DNA from: Tetracentron sinense
Taxonomy: Eukaryota; Streptophyta; Magnoliopsida; Trochodendrales; Trochodendraceae
Reading direction: 5' to 3'
DNA length: 64,000 bases
NCBI GenBank assembly: GCA_015143295.1
Contig: CM026562.1
Span: 186,001 to 250,000, forward strand
The notes beneath the pieces are model-generated. The model was not told the origin of the DNA, ran no database searches, and was given only the letters and a program-made list of their open reading frames with translations. The first letter of the stretch is position 1. Every line of letters begins with the position of its first letter. Positions 35,001-46,253 of this stretch are shown piece after piece. The position numbers and the translations under genes are program-made.

Positions 35001-35545
35001 CTCTCGAATCAAATAATTAAACTATTTAATTAAATGATAGCCCGTTAAACGATTTAATAATATCTCATGCTCTCAAATCAAATATGGAATTAAGGAAAAA
35101 TTTGAAAGCCCCTTGGAAAATTAATTAAAAAAACTCTTTTTCCCGCTTTAAATTTTAGATTGAGGTTTTGACCTTCAAAATGATTGATTCTGTAAAAACT
35201 TTCTTCATAAAAATTGTAGATCTTTTTGACGGCTTCAAAACGATGTACTGAAGGGGTCAAAATCGAATTTACAATCATTGAGTTATGGCTCAAATACCGA
35301 AATTGTATCAATTCTCCTAATCAAATACAAATCCGAAAATCCATAAATTAAATCAAATCGAAATAAGCTTTAATCTCTAAGAACACTTAAGCAAGAGAGT
35401 CAAATACCATGTGATTTATTAATTAAAATTTAATCAAATAAAATCCCATTAATATATACTGACCGAAATATCTATGGGTATCTAATTGATTTTAATCAAA
35501 GGAAAAACATGCAATAACACCATAAAATTAATAGATCATAAGGTA
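32029..35545 (-). mobile_element. Interior of a LARD-like LTR element, no coding
   Basis: 3.5 kb of AT-rich DNA lying internal (on minus) to the primer site at 35546-35558. No gag, protease, polymerase or integrase motif was seen on either strand. A small local repeat with TTTAATTAAAT..CCCGTGCTCTCGAATCAAAT occurs at about 34930-35090. LINE D split this interior. No second LTR copy was recognised, so the element's far end is unknown. Confidence 0.45.
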
Positions 35546-35558
35546 GGCTCTGATACCA
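35546..35558 (-). other. Primer-binding site, Met-tRNA type (minus)
   Basis: On minus it reads TGGTATCAGAGCC, one base inside the CA end of the adjoining LTR. Confidence 0.75.
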
Positions 35559-36090
35559 TTGAAAGACATGAATATAAAAATTTTCGAAGCACTATTTTTA
35601 AGTCAAACTTGATTTTGATCTAATCAAAATCTTCCCAATGGTCATCTTATGATCATATTAAATCATGGTATGAGAAACCATACTTAAAAAACTTCTCAAG
35701 CGTAAAGTCTCTTGTCGATTCACATGAACCTTCTTTGAATCTCCAAAACTTTTCTTCAATAGAAGCCAATATCCCTTCCGATCAATGCTATTTAATCTTT
35801 TCTTTTTTTGATTCAAGAACCTTTCTTGATCAAGACCTTCCAATTCAAACTCTATGATCTTTTATTCTTTTCTTGAATGCAAGATCCTTTCTTGATCAAT
35901 AAAGAATGAATCTTTATGTTCAAAGATTGGATCTAATATTATTCAAGATTGATTCTGATATTATTTAAGATCAAAACCAAAATCAAGAGAGAAGAGGAAG
36001 AGGTGGCCGTACACTTCTTAGGGGAGAGAAAGAGCAAAACGTGTGAGAGAGAGGGAGAGCTACTTGTGTGGAAATTCCACTATAGGGGGT

Positions 36091-36100
36091 CCTTATATAG
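36091..36100 (-). promoter_or_regulatory. LTR TATA box (minus)
   Basis: CTATATAAGG on minus, with the leader and primer site about 530 bp downstream. Confidence 0.5.
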
Positions 36101-36231
36101 AATCCCCTTTAAGCTAACTTGTAGCTCATTTCAAACTCCTTTCTAAATTCTAATCCAATTAGAACTCTCTTTAATTCTTTAATGATAATCTTAATCCAAT
36201 TAGGATTTAATCAAAATAGAAACCCACATTA

Positions 36232-36480
36232 TCCATCCCTATTTAATAGGAAACAATTAGTAACAAACTAATCAATTTCCTATTTAATAGGAAAAAAAAT
36301 TAGTAAAAACTAATCCATTCTGTAAGAAATAGGAAAACAATTAGTAATAAACTAATCAATTCCTTATTTAATAGGAAATCATCAGTAACAAACTAATTCA
36401 TTCCCTATTTAATAGGAAATCATTAATTAGTAACGAACTAATCTATTTCCTACTTTGTAGGAGATAATTAATTAGTAACT
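36232..36480 (-). repeat. Array of TCCTATTTAATAGGA dyads
   Basis: About five units of 48-58 bp, each with the near-perfect palindrome TCCTATTTAATAGGA followed by AATTAGTAACAAACTAAT (itself a dyad). It sits just upstream of the minus-strand TATA box. Confidence 0.7.
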
Positions 36481-37651
36481 AATCAAATAGATAATGAATC
36501 AATGAAGTGGGCGTCCACCTAGGTGGGCCCCACATCTCACACCCCTTTTGAGGTCTAACCTCTTATGTTGTCACCTTATGATCTTTATCAAAATCCCATA
36601 TGGGTCCTACCCATTTGGTTAATCACATCTTATGTGATTTCACCTATAAGAGCTTCACTATATCATATAGTGAATTACATGGAGAAATTAATTAATTTAA
36701 TTCTAAATTAAATTAAAAGCCTTGATAAGGTCCTAGTGTATGGGATCTAAAGGGATCTCATATTTCCGATTGTGGGACCAAGTGTTTCATCACCTTTAAG
36801 GTGAAGCCTTGTTGCTAGGAAACATTTTCCTATAATTCCTTTAGAATCATAGAATGCTATCTAAGTCCCTGGACTTCCACTGATCATAATAATATCTATT
36901 ACCACATTGTGATCAACCTTTAGAAATTAGAGAATTACTTGTAAGTATTACCTCACAATATATTTACAAATAAATCCTTCCACAATCCGATATCATATAT
37001 AAGCTTTTGGGATTTGAACAATTCCACTGTCTATTCCCTAGCTTATGAATAGAACTTTTTCTCATGAATAATTTCTCATTGAACTGAACTTCTAAAACAC
37101 TTTCGAAGAAACATTAGAAAAGAACTGATATATACATATACTTTTCTATATTGAAAATATCAATTTCGATAAAGACCATTTTATCGAAAAACACTGGTAC
37201 TGGATTTTGAGTTCAGTTCAACAAGTATCATCTTGATATCATTATCTCCAATTAAGGAGTAGTGGATTCCTTATTGAGTGTTTACACACTTCTCCAAACA
37301 CTGTGTACATGACCCAACGTACCTAAAGTTAGTCCTATGTATTGGACATTGCCGATTGGCATATCAAAGCCATATAGACAGATGTTTGAGAAGATGATAA
37401 CCTCTTAGGTCTAAGGATAATTTGTCGAATGGATAACCCTAATACAATCTGACAGTGTATTCCATAGGGTATCCACTTGTGACCCTGTTTAGTATTATGT
37501 ACTTACTACATATACTCACATGTTAGTCAAGAGTCAACACTCTCTGTGAATGAGATTCATCACACTCTCTTATAGAACCACACATGTGCAAGCCATGATG
37601 AAGTACATCACCCAACCAATACTCTAGAGGCTTTGAACAATATTAGGTTCA

Positions 37652-39083
37652 CAAGGAACTGGAAAATCATATCTCCTCGTAACTTTTGCATAATTTTCCT
37701 ACAATGTTATTTGTGGAACTTTATGTCATCATCAAATGAAACAATAATTATTATAAATACCATTTATAGGGCAAAAGAGAGGAGAGAACCTAGGGTTCTA
37801 AGGAAGAAATTACTTGGAGAGAAAGGAGATTGCTAGGAGATTTCAAGGAAAGCTTGGAGATCTTCCTCAAATCTTCTTGGGAGTGATTTGGATCCAAGGG
37901 AAGGATCCCTAAGGTCGATAAACTCTTCAACTCTACTCTATTATGATATGTTGCATGTTATAGAATGATAGAAATATTAAGTTAAATATGTTTTAAGGAT
38001 TATTGTTAGGAAATAAGAAATGGTGGACTATATGGATGAAAAATGTTATGAATGGAATGGATGGAGGATGGGAAATACTATGGAGGATGAGATGAATGTA
38101 TGGATGTTGATTGTGTTGGGTTGTATGAATGGATTATGATGTGGTGAGTTTGAAAATGGGAAGGGGCAAAGTATCCATAATTAACACACTCAAGGTGTTT
38201 GTTGAAATGCTTAAGAATGATGAATGTTAGTATGATGCTATTGATTATTAAAAAACTAAGTCAAATGGATATTGTCGATGTTATGATAAATTATGTCCTA
38301 TTTACTTTGTATGGTGATCGGTATTCAGGTAGGCCAAACTTTAGAGGAAAATCTTCCACATTGGAAATTCTCTAACTAGGGAGATGTAACCTAGCGGAGT
38401 TTCTTTATGGAAGATTAGAATTTAAGGGATTACTTCTTTGAATTCCAATAACGACACGCAAGCACATGTGCACTTGCATGATAAGTATTCAAGTCTCATG
38501 AGTTCACTTGTCCCACAAGCATGCATGTATTGGACACGATCATGTTACGAAGCATTGGACACAAACAGGTTATGAATTATGGTATGAAAGAATGATCCCC
38601 CACTACTAACATCCACTCTACACATTGTTGCACTTATGCTATGCTATGAAAGAATGATCCCCCAATTACGAACATACCACTCTATGCGTTGCCGCGACTA
38701 TGTTACAAAGCTATGATATATGTGTTGATGGGACAAAACACTATGAAATATGCGTTGACGAGACAAACACACTATGAATCATGCATGTATGAGATATGTT
38801 AACCATCATGAGCATGTATGAGTCTATGCGTACGGTAAGTTCAAGTTCATGAGTAAGAGTCACACAGGTACACGAGTCAAGATGATGTTATGACATGTCA
38901 TAAGCTCCACACTCTGATTATGTCAATGTTAAGTGAGTTTATTATGGTTAAGCATAAATAAACTAAGTTATGATATTGATATTACTCATGCTACTTTATG
39001 TTATTGTTGGTTTGTTTATCAATTGAGTATTCCATACTCAGTCGACCTGTCATTGTCCTTGTGGACACACATTATGTTTAAAG
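37652..39083 (+). repeat. Plus-strand LTR fragment (gypsy type)
   Basis: Carries a TATA box TTATAAATACC at 37751-37761, a GA-rich leader start (GAGAGGAGAGAACC), repeated AAGAATGATCCCCC blocks at 38585-38665, and TGAGTATTCCATACTCAGTCGACCT near 39025, a stretch common in long plant gypsy LTRs. It is cut where the copia LTR begins. No partner LTR or interior lies next to it. Confidence 0.55.
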
Positions 39084-40067
39084 CCTCAAGACATTGGTAA
39101 TGATTGCTCAAAGTTTACCTAGATAGACCCTAGGAAACTTAGTATAATTTGGACATCATTCTAAGGGCCTAAAAATGTTTAAAATGGTAATCTTAAGATT
39201 GCCTAAGGACCATAGCACCATTCCCATCTTTATGATCTCACAAAGATGAGTTCTCTGTGAATTTTCAAAGAACTCGTCGACGAGTGGAAAAATAGTAAGC
39301 TCATTTTGAGTACTGTCACCCCACTCGTTGACGACCCTAGTTTTCCTAGACTCACTTGTCGACGAGTGCTTGTGGGAAATGAGTGTAACAGCTAGTTATC
39401 AATGGCTAGTTTGCATTAAATGTGCTCCCAACGGCTATATTGATTGCTCAACTATAAATAGAGCTTATTTATGAACTAAATACAAGATTATAACACTATT
39501 CATTCATACTTTGATTATCCAAAATCTTCCAGCAATCAATACTCTGTTTTAAATTGAATACCTAGAATCCCAATCCCTCATTCTTTGAGCATTCAATTCC
39601 AATCAATCTTGAGTGATTTTTAGCTCTCTATTTTATTCATATCTAGCTCAGTTAGGACCTTTCAAATTCGGATTTTATATCTAACAAACTGTAAAAGTTG
39701 AGTCAAGAATCAAGGATTCTTGCACCTTTTGAGAAGAGGTTCTTCTTGTATCCAAGAGAGGGTTTCTCTTGAAGAGGTTTGATCCTGAGCCTATGAAAAG
39801 GATTGTAAAGGCTTACTCTCTGCCCGTAAAGAAGAATGCAATTAATGGAATCGTGAGAAAATCCTTAAAGCGGGAACGTAGGCAAGTTGCTAAACCCCGA
39901 TAAGATATCTTGTGTCTGGTATCTTTGTCTCTCTCTCTCTATTTATCTCTGTTTATTGTTGGTAGTATTAATAATTAAATTTTAATTCCGTATAAATAAC
40001 TTAGATAAAATTTTAAATTGTCATGGACCCTAATCACCCCCCTCTAGGATCCATTAACTGAGCAACA
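39084..40067 (+). repeat. 5' LTR (partial) of the copia element
   Basis: Matches 49037-50046 of the 3' LTR and ends GCAACA before the primer site. TATA box CTATAAATA at 39452-39460. Contains ACTCGTCGACGAGT at 39272-39285 and two further variants within 100 bp. Confidence 0.85.
39452..39460 (+). promoter_or_regulatory. Copia LTR TATA box
   Basis: CTATAAATA; the same motif sits at 49405-49413 in the 3' LTR. Confidence 0.6.
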
Positions 40068-40069
40068 AT

Positions 40070-40082
40070 TGGTATCAAAGCC
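40070..40082 (+). other. Copia primer-binding site
   Basis: TGGTATCAAAGCC, two bases after the LTR end; the Met-tRNA-type site usual in the SIRE lineage. Confidence 0.8.
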
Positions 40083-40123
40083 TAGTACTCTGTTGTTAGA
40101 TTTAACCATCTTGAGTTAAAGAT

Positions 40124-40195
40124 CCTTAATGACAAACATTTTTGCTACTACCTTAGGCTCCTTAATGGCAAACATTTTTGCTACTACCTTAGGAG
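40124..40195 (+). repeat. 36-bp tandem duplication at the gag start
   Basis: CCTTAATGRCAAACATTTTTGCTACTACCTTAGG occurs twice with a 36-bp period. Only the second copy opens the gag reading MANIFATTLGDG. Confidence 0.65.
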
Positions 40196-42410
40196 ATGGC
40201 CAATCGACTACCCATCCTCCATTGTTCAATGGAGAAAATTATAACTATTGGAAAACTAGGATGATGTATTACATCCAAGCTCTTGACTATGAATGCTGAA
40301 AAGTTATAGTCAAGGGTCCACATCTTCTACAAAAGTAGTTGAGGATGTTATTCCTAAGGTAGAAGAAGAGTGGAATGAGGATGATATTAAACTCATTCAA
40401 ATTAATGCTAAGGCAATTAGCAATCTTTATTGTGCTCTTAGCCCCCAAGAGTTTAATAGAGTCTCCAAATGTGATTCAGCTAAAGAGATTTAGGATAAAC
40501 TTCAAGTTACATATAAAGGAACCAACCAAGTAAAAGAGGAAAAAATTAGTATGTTGGTTCACAAATATGAAATTTTCAAAATGGAAAGGATGAATCAATT
40601 AGTGAAATGTTTACTAGGTTCACTAATATTTTGAATGGACTAAAGGCACTTGGTAAAGTTTATTCTAGTGCAGAAAATGTTAGAAAAGTGCTGCGTTCAT
40701 TGCCAAATGAATGGTTTCCCAAAGTGACAGTCATTCAAGAAGCAAAGGACTTGACCAAAGTCCAAATAGATGAACTTCTTGGGTCATTAATGACTCATGA
40801 AGTGATCATGAAGGGACATCAAGAAGATGAGCCCAAGAACAAGAAAGGACTTGCTCTCAAGTCATCTCATCAAGAAGAAGAAAGTGACGAAGAGGAAAGT
40901 GAGGATGATGAAGACATAGCCTTCTTGGCTAGGAAGTTTAAGAGATTCCTCAAGAACAAAAGGAACTTCAAATGGGCGGGTTGTCCCTCGCTGCTGCATT
41001 CTGTTAGGCTATGGATTACAGGAACAAATGTAGTTGAATGGGACAGTAGGCGGGTTACACGTTCCACTGTGCCGAGATGTGAGGTGCAAGTGGTGATGAT
41101 CACTCCGGGGTATACGCTAGCGCCCTTGACAGGCAATCCAGGACCCGCCAACGCTCATGAAAACCCGGGTCGGTCGGTCCTCCATTCATCCGACCGAAGG
41201 TGTGGATAACGAGGCCACCTTTACAACCTTCTCCCTTCTGTCCAAAGTTATACTCGGCAAGCTATACCTAAACTACGACGTTGGCTCCATACCCCTAAAA
41301 TTGTCCAAAAGTTCAGTTTGTAGCTCTTCTTTTAGAGTGCTTATACAGATTATCTCAGTAAAAGCAAGGCCTGGTTTTTTTTTTGGAAGGCCTTACTCCA
41401 TTCCTTGCAGGAATGGCGGCCTAGAGCTCCAACTCTACCTCTAGCTCAAGCTCTGGAAGGAAAGGTTGGGCCTGACTCCATTCATTACATAAATGGCGGC
41501 CCTCGACTTCATCCCAGAAGCCTTTCAAGAAAGAGATTACCAAGGAGGCTTCCAAAGGTGAATCAAGCAAGAAAGAACCTATTATTTGGTTCCAGTGCAA
41601 AAATTCGGGACACATCAAGACGGAGTGTCCTTAACTCAAGAAGAGCAAAAGGTTCCGGAAGAAGACTATGAAAGCTACATGGGATGATTCTGAAGAAAGT
41701 GGATCGGATGCCTTTAGCGATGAGGAAATGACAAACTTGTGCCTCATGGCCAATGAGGATGAGGTAAATTCTTCACTTTGTGAATCTCTTTCTTATGATG
41801 AGATTAGAGATGCATTTGATGAACTTTACTTAGAATTTAAAAGAATTGCCTCAATGAACAAGTCTTTCAAAAAGGACATTTCTACTCCTAAAAATTCTTG
41901 TGAAGTTTTACAAAGAGAAAAGACTTCCCTTGCAAAAGAAAATGATATTTTGAATGAAGAATTAAAATAATTTCAAAATTCATCCAAAAGGCCACCTTGT
42001 GAGTGTGAAGAGCTTCAAGCTAAAGTCAAAGATTTGACTAAGATTGCTCACACCTTGCCTAGGGTGAAAAAAATCTTGAAAGACTTTTGGGCCAACAAAA
42101 ATGTGTCTTTGGTAAGGCCGGACTTAGGTACAACCCTTTTGCAAAACAAAAAGAATACCAAAACTTCTTTTCAAAATCAACAAATGTTTTAAATCCCTCA
42201 TCTAATGCATTCTTTACTTTTAATGGAAAGAAAATGGTAAAGAAAGTTTGGGTCACAAAGGGATCATTCACTCCTAAGACCATCCATAAAGGACCAAACA
42301 TGGTTTTGGTCCCTAAAGGAACTTATCCTCCCAAGACCAACCAAAAATCAGTTTGGGTTCCAACCAAAACTGTGTGGGTACCGGGAGGAACATATGTTGG
42401 AGTTACTTAA
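40165..42410 (+). pseudogene. Copia gag (fossil)
   Basis: The capsid-like part begins MANIFATTLGDG and has PPLFNGENYNYWKTRMMYYI. It continues through the acidic stretch at about 40850-40920 to a zinc knuckle near 41595-41635 and a Lys/Pro-rich tail. A 515-bp foreign block (40976-41490) sits inside it. The gene is broken in several places. Confidence 0.8.
40976..41490. other. 515-bp GC-richer block of unknown origin in gag
   Basis: The block is flanked by AAATGG on both sides (40970-40975 and 41491-41496). Its composition is clearly richer in G and C than the A-rich gag around it. It contains no retroelement motif. An imperfect 27-bp repeat (ACTCCATTC..AATGGCGGCC) occurs inside it near 41395 and again across its right edge near 41475. 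Possible sources are organelle DNA (a mitochondrial look, unproven), a host fragment, or part of another element. Confidence 0.55.
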
Positions 42411-42429
42411 ATCTTTTTTTGTGGGTATG

Positions 42430-42700
42430 TTTGAAATGTAACTCCTCCAAGTCAAGATGGTTCTTAGATAGTGGATGCTCTAGGCACATGTCGAGGAACA
42501 AAAAGCTATTCATCTCAATCATTCCTAAAGATGGTGGGCATGTGACCTTCGAGGAAAACGCGAAGGGAAAGGTCATCGGTATAAGTAATGTTGGTAAGGA
42601 CAATACTACTTTTATTGAGAATGTTTTAATAGTTGATGGTTTAAAACATAACTTAATTAGTATTAGTCAATTGTGTGATAAAGGTTTAAATGTGTCTTAA
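42430..42700 (+). pseudogene. Copia protease (fossil)
   Basis: WFLDSGCSRHM gives the aspartic protease active site, followed by GGHVTFEENAKGKVIG and LKHNLISISQLCD, as in copia elements. Confidence 0.85.
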
Positions 42701-42829
42701 ATCTAATGTTTGCATCATTAAAGACAAAGATAACATAAATACCATGTTCATTGCTCATAGACATGAAAATGTGTATGCAATTGATTTTGATGAACTTACC
42801 TCTCAAAACTTAATGTGCTTTTTGGCTGT

Positions 42830-44094
42830 CAATGAAACTAGTTGGTTATGACATAGAAGGTTAGGCCATGCAAGTATGGATTTATTATCTAAATTGTCTA
42901 GAAAAGAACTTGTAAAAGGTTTATCAAAAACCAAGTTTTCAAAATACAAAAGTTGTGATGCTTGTCAACTAGGAAAATAAATTAAATCATTATTTAAAAA
43001 GAAACTAGAAATATCAACTTCTAGGCCATTGGAATTATTACATATGGATTTATTTGGGTCAAATGATGTTGTTAGCTTAGGTGGCAAACCTTATGCTTTT
43101 GTGATTGTTGATGATTATTCTAGATTCACTTGAGTTTTATTTCTATCTTATAAAAGTGAAGTATATGTTTTGTTTGAAAATTTTGGTAAAAGAGTTCAAA
43201 ATAAAAAAGATTATTCTATTAATAAAATTAAGAGTGATAGAGGTGGAGAATTCAAGAATAAAAGAACTTGAATTTTTTTGTGAAGATAATGGTTTCAACC
43301 ATAACTTCTCCGTACCTAGAATTACTCAACAAAATGGAGTAGTTGAAAGAAAAAATAATTCTTTACAAGAAATGGGTAGAATTATGTTAAATGAATATAA
43401 ATTACCTAACTATTTTTGGGCTGAGACCATTAATACATCTTGCTATGTGATCAATAGAGTTGTAATTAGAAACAAAATAAATAAAACCCCTTATGAGCTT
43501 TGGAATGAAAGATCAACTAATATTGGTTACTTTAAGGTGTTTGGATGCAAATGTTTTATTCTTAATAACAAACACAACTTAAAGAAATTTGAACCAAAAT
43601 CTTGTAAAGGAATTTTTCTTGGTTATTCTTCTAATAGCAAAGCCTATAGAGTGTTTAATAAAACTTCCCTAGTTATAGAAAAATCAATGCATGTAATCTT
43701 TGATGAATCTAATCATTTTGAAATCAAGAAAATTGATGATAATGTTCCAAATGATAAAATTGAAAACATATCTAAAGATATTGCAAATTTGGAAATCAAT
43801 AAAAATAATTATTCTTCTAATAGCAAAGCCTATAGGGTGTTTAATAAGACTTCCCTAGTTGTAGAAGAATCTATGCATGTAATATTTGATGAATCTAATC
43901 CTTTTAAAATCAAGAAAATTGATGATAATGTTCTAAATGACAAAATTGAAAACATATCTAAAGATATTGTAAATTTGAAAATCAATAAAAATGATAATGA
44001 AGATCAAGATAATGATAATAATGATAAAACCTTAGAAGTTGAAAACTTAGATGAAAATGAAGAAGAAAATGAAACTCAACTTCCTAAGATATAG
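42830..44094 (+). pseudogene. Copia integrase (fossil) with internal duplication
   Basis: The pre-integrase zinc region has RRLGHASMDLLSKLS and CDACQLGK. The core has HMDLFGS, SDRGGEF and PRITQQNGVVERKN, followed by YELWNERSTNIGYFKVFGCK and GIFLGYSSNSKAYRVFN. A 186-bp unit is tandemly repeated at 43623-43808 and 43809-43994, giving two 62-residue copies of the YSSNSKAYRVFNKTSLV stretch in the C-terminal part. Confidence 0.88.
43623..43994 (+). repeat. 186-bp in-frame tandem duplication in integrase
   Basis: TTATTCTTCTAATAGCAAAG starts each copy. The copies differ at a modest number of bases, so the duplication is not brand new, and both read in the same frame. Confidence 0.85.
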
Positions 44095-44239
44095 AGATTA
44101 ATAAAAGATCATCCTAAAGATCAAATACTTGGTAATATGGAACAAGGTGTAAGAACAAGAAGAAATATTTGTAATAACCTTACATTCCTCTTTCAAATTA
44201 AACCTAAAAATGCACTTGAAGCAATTAATGGTGAATCAT

Positions 44240-45725
44240 GGGGAATTGCTATGTAAGAAGAACTAAACAAATTTGAAAGAAATCAAGTATGAGACTTATT
44301 ACCTAGACCTAAAAGCAAATCTATAATTAGTACTAAATGGATCTTTAGAAATAAAAATGATGAAAGTGGAAACATTGTTAAGAATAAAGCTAGACCAGTA
44401 GCTCAAGGATACAACCAAGAAGAGGGAATTGATTATGATGAAACATTTTCCCTTGTTGCTAGACTTGAAGCTATTAGATTGTTGTTTGCTTAGGCTAGTT
44501 TTAAAGACTTTAAACTATATCAAATGGATGTCAAAAGTGAGTTCTTATATGGATTTATATCGGATGAAATATATATTGAACAACCTCATTGCTTTAAAAA
44601 TCATAAAATATCTAATCATGTGTTTAAACTCACTAAATCTCTTTATGGTTTAAAGCAAGCTCCTAGAGCTTGGTATGATAGATTAAGTGGCTTCCTACTT
44701 GATAATGAGTTCATTAGAGGAAAAATAGATACTACACTATTTATAAAGTCCAAAAATGATGATATGCTTTTAGTGCAAATCTATGTTGATGACGTTATTT
44801 TTGGTTCTACTGATGAATCTCTTTGTCAAGAATTTGCTAAATCTATGCAAGATGAATTTGAAATGAGCATGATGAGTGAGTTGAATTTCTTCCTCGGGCT
44901 TCAAATCAAGCATACAAAGGAATGCACCTTCATCAACCAAGCCAAGTACACAAGAGAGCTGCTCAAGAAATTTGAGATGGACAACTCAAAGGAAGCTGAT
45001 ACTCCCATGACTCCATCTACAAAACTGGACAAAGATGAAAAGGTATAAGTGTGAAAGAAACCAAATATCGAGGTATGATTGGTAGTTTATTATATTTGAC
45101 TACCAGTAGGCCTGATATTATGTTTAGTGTTTGCATATGTGTTAGATTTCAAGCTAATCCTAAAGAATCACATATGACTGCTATAAAAAAAATTTAATAT
45201 TTAATTAGAACAATTGAACTAGGACTATAATACCTTAAGAACACATCACTAAAACTTGTTAATTATTCTGATGCTGACTTTGCTGCATGCAAAGTTGATT
45301 GGAAGAGCACTAGTGGCATATGTCACTTCTTAGGATACTCATTAGTTTCATGGTCATATAAGAAACAAAACTCTGTAGCTCTATCTATAACTGAGGCTGA
45401 ATATGTAGCAACTGAGAGTTGTTGTGCTCAAACATTATACATGAAACAACAATTAGAGAACTTCAAATTGTTTTATAATAAAATTCTAATTAAATGTGAT
45501 AATACAAATGCTATATGTAAGAATCTAATTCAACATTCAAGAACCAAACACATTGAAATTAGATATCATTTCACAAGGGATCATGTGCAAAATGGAGATG
45601 TAATGTTAGAATTTGTTGAAAAAAATAACCAACTTACTGACATATTTACTAAACCACTCCCTTATGATAGATTTAGTACATTAAGAAGAGAATTAGGCAT
45701 GACTAGACTTGGTGACATAAAATAA
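44240..45725 (+). pseudogene. Copia reverse transcriptase and RNase H (fossil)
   Basis: Reverse transcriptase blocks: [57 protein letters not shown] and the catalytic LVQIYVDDVIFG. RNase H blocks: KSTSGICHFLG, SWSYKKQNSVALSITEAEYVA-type stretch, TKHIEIRYHFTRDHV and LTDIFTKPL. Broken in a few places. Confidence 0.92.
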
Positions 45726-45934
45726 AAATATGCCTAAGTTGAAAATTTGATAATTTTGATTGAATGTGCTTCATATTGATATATGTTGATTGTTGGATTG
45801 TGTTTACTATGTATATCTACTTGAATTGTGGTTTTGTATGTCTAAAATTATCTTATGTTCATTAAAAAGAAGATTTAAAGGCTTAAGAAATTAGATTTGA
45901 TCTTAAAATTTTAGAATTCTAGTTTATGTGTATG

Positions 45935-46110
45935 GACTCGGCGACGAGTCTGAGTACAGTGTTGTACTCGTCGATGAGTGACCATTCCAGTAGCTTAAAA
46001 TTCTTCACTCGGTGACAAGTCTTCAGCACTCAGCGACGAGTGACTTACAAATCTGAGATTTCAAAGCCACTCGGCGACGAGTCAAACCTACTCGTCGACG
46101 AGTGACCACG
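45935..46110 (+). promoter_or_regulatory. Six ACTCGTCGACGAGT-like dyads before ORF3
   Basis: Dyads at about 45938, 45967, 46009, 46029, 46072 and 46090, variants of ACTCGtCGAcGAGT within 170 bp. The same motif occurs three times in each LTR (39272, 39328, 39353; 49227, 49275, 49304 approximately). The shared dyad suggests a binding site for a dimeric protein or an RNA hairpin. Confidence 0.55.
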
Positions 46111-46253
46111 GATCTATAAATTTAAACCTAATTTTCTCAATTTTTTCACTGTTCATCTTTTCAAAACCATGTTCCCTCGCATTCCCAAACCTTCTTCTAT
46201 TCTCCTCCAATCTCATCCAAACTCATTCCAAATCATTCCTTACTCTTAAATCA

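Larger units (their letters stand above)
35560..37651 (-). repeat. 5' LTR of a minus-strand LARD-like element
   Basis: About 2.1 kb, read on minus from TGAACCTAATATTG (37651) to CATGTCTTTCA (35560), next to the primer site. A minus-strand TATA box CTATATAAGG lies at 36091-36100 and an array of short dyads lies upstream of it at 36232-36480. The 37651 boundary is inferred from the terminal TGAA/TTCA match and from a change of sequence character. Confidence 0.6.
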
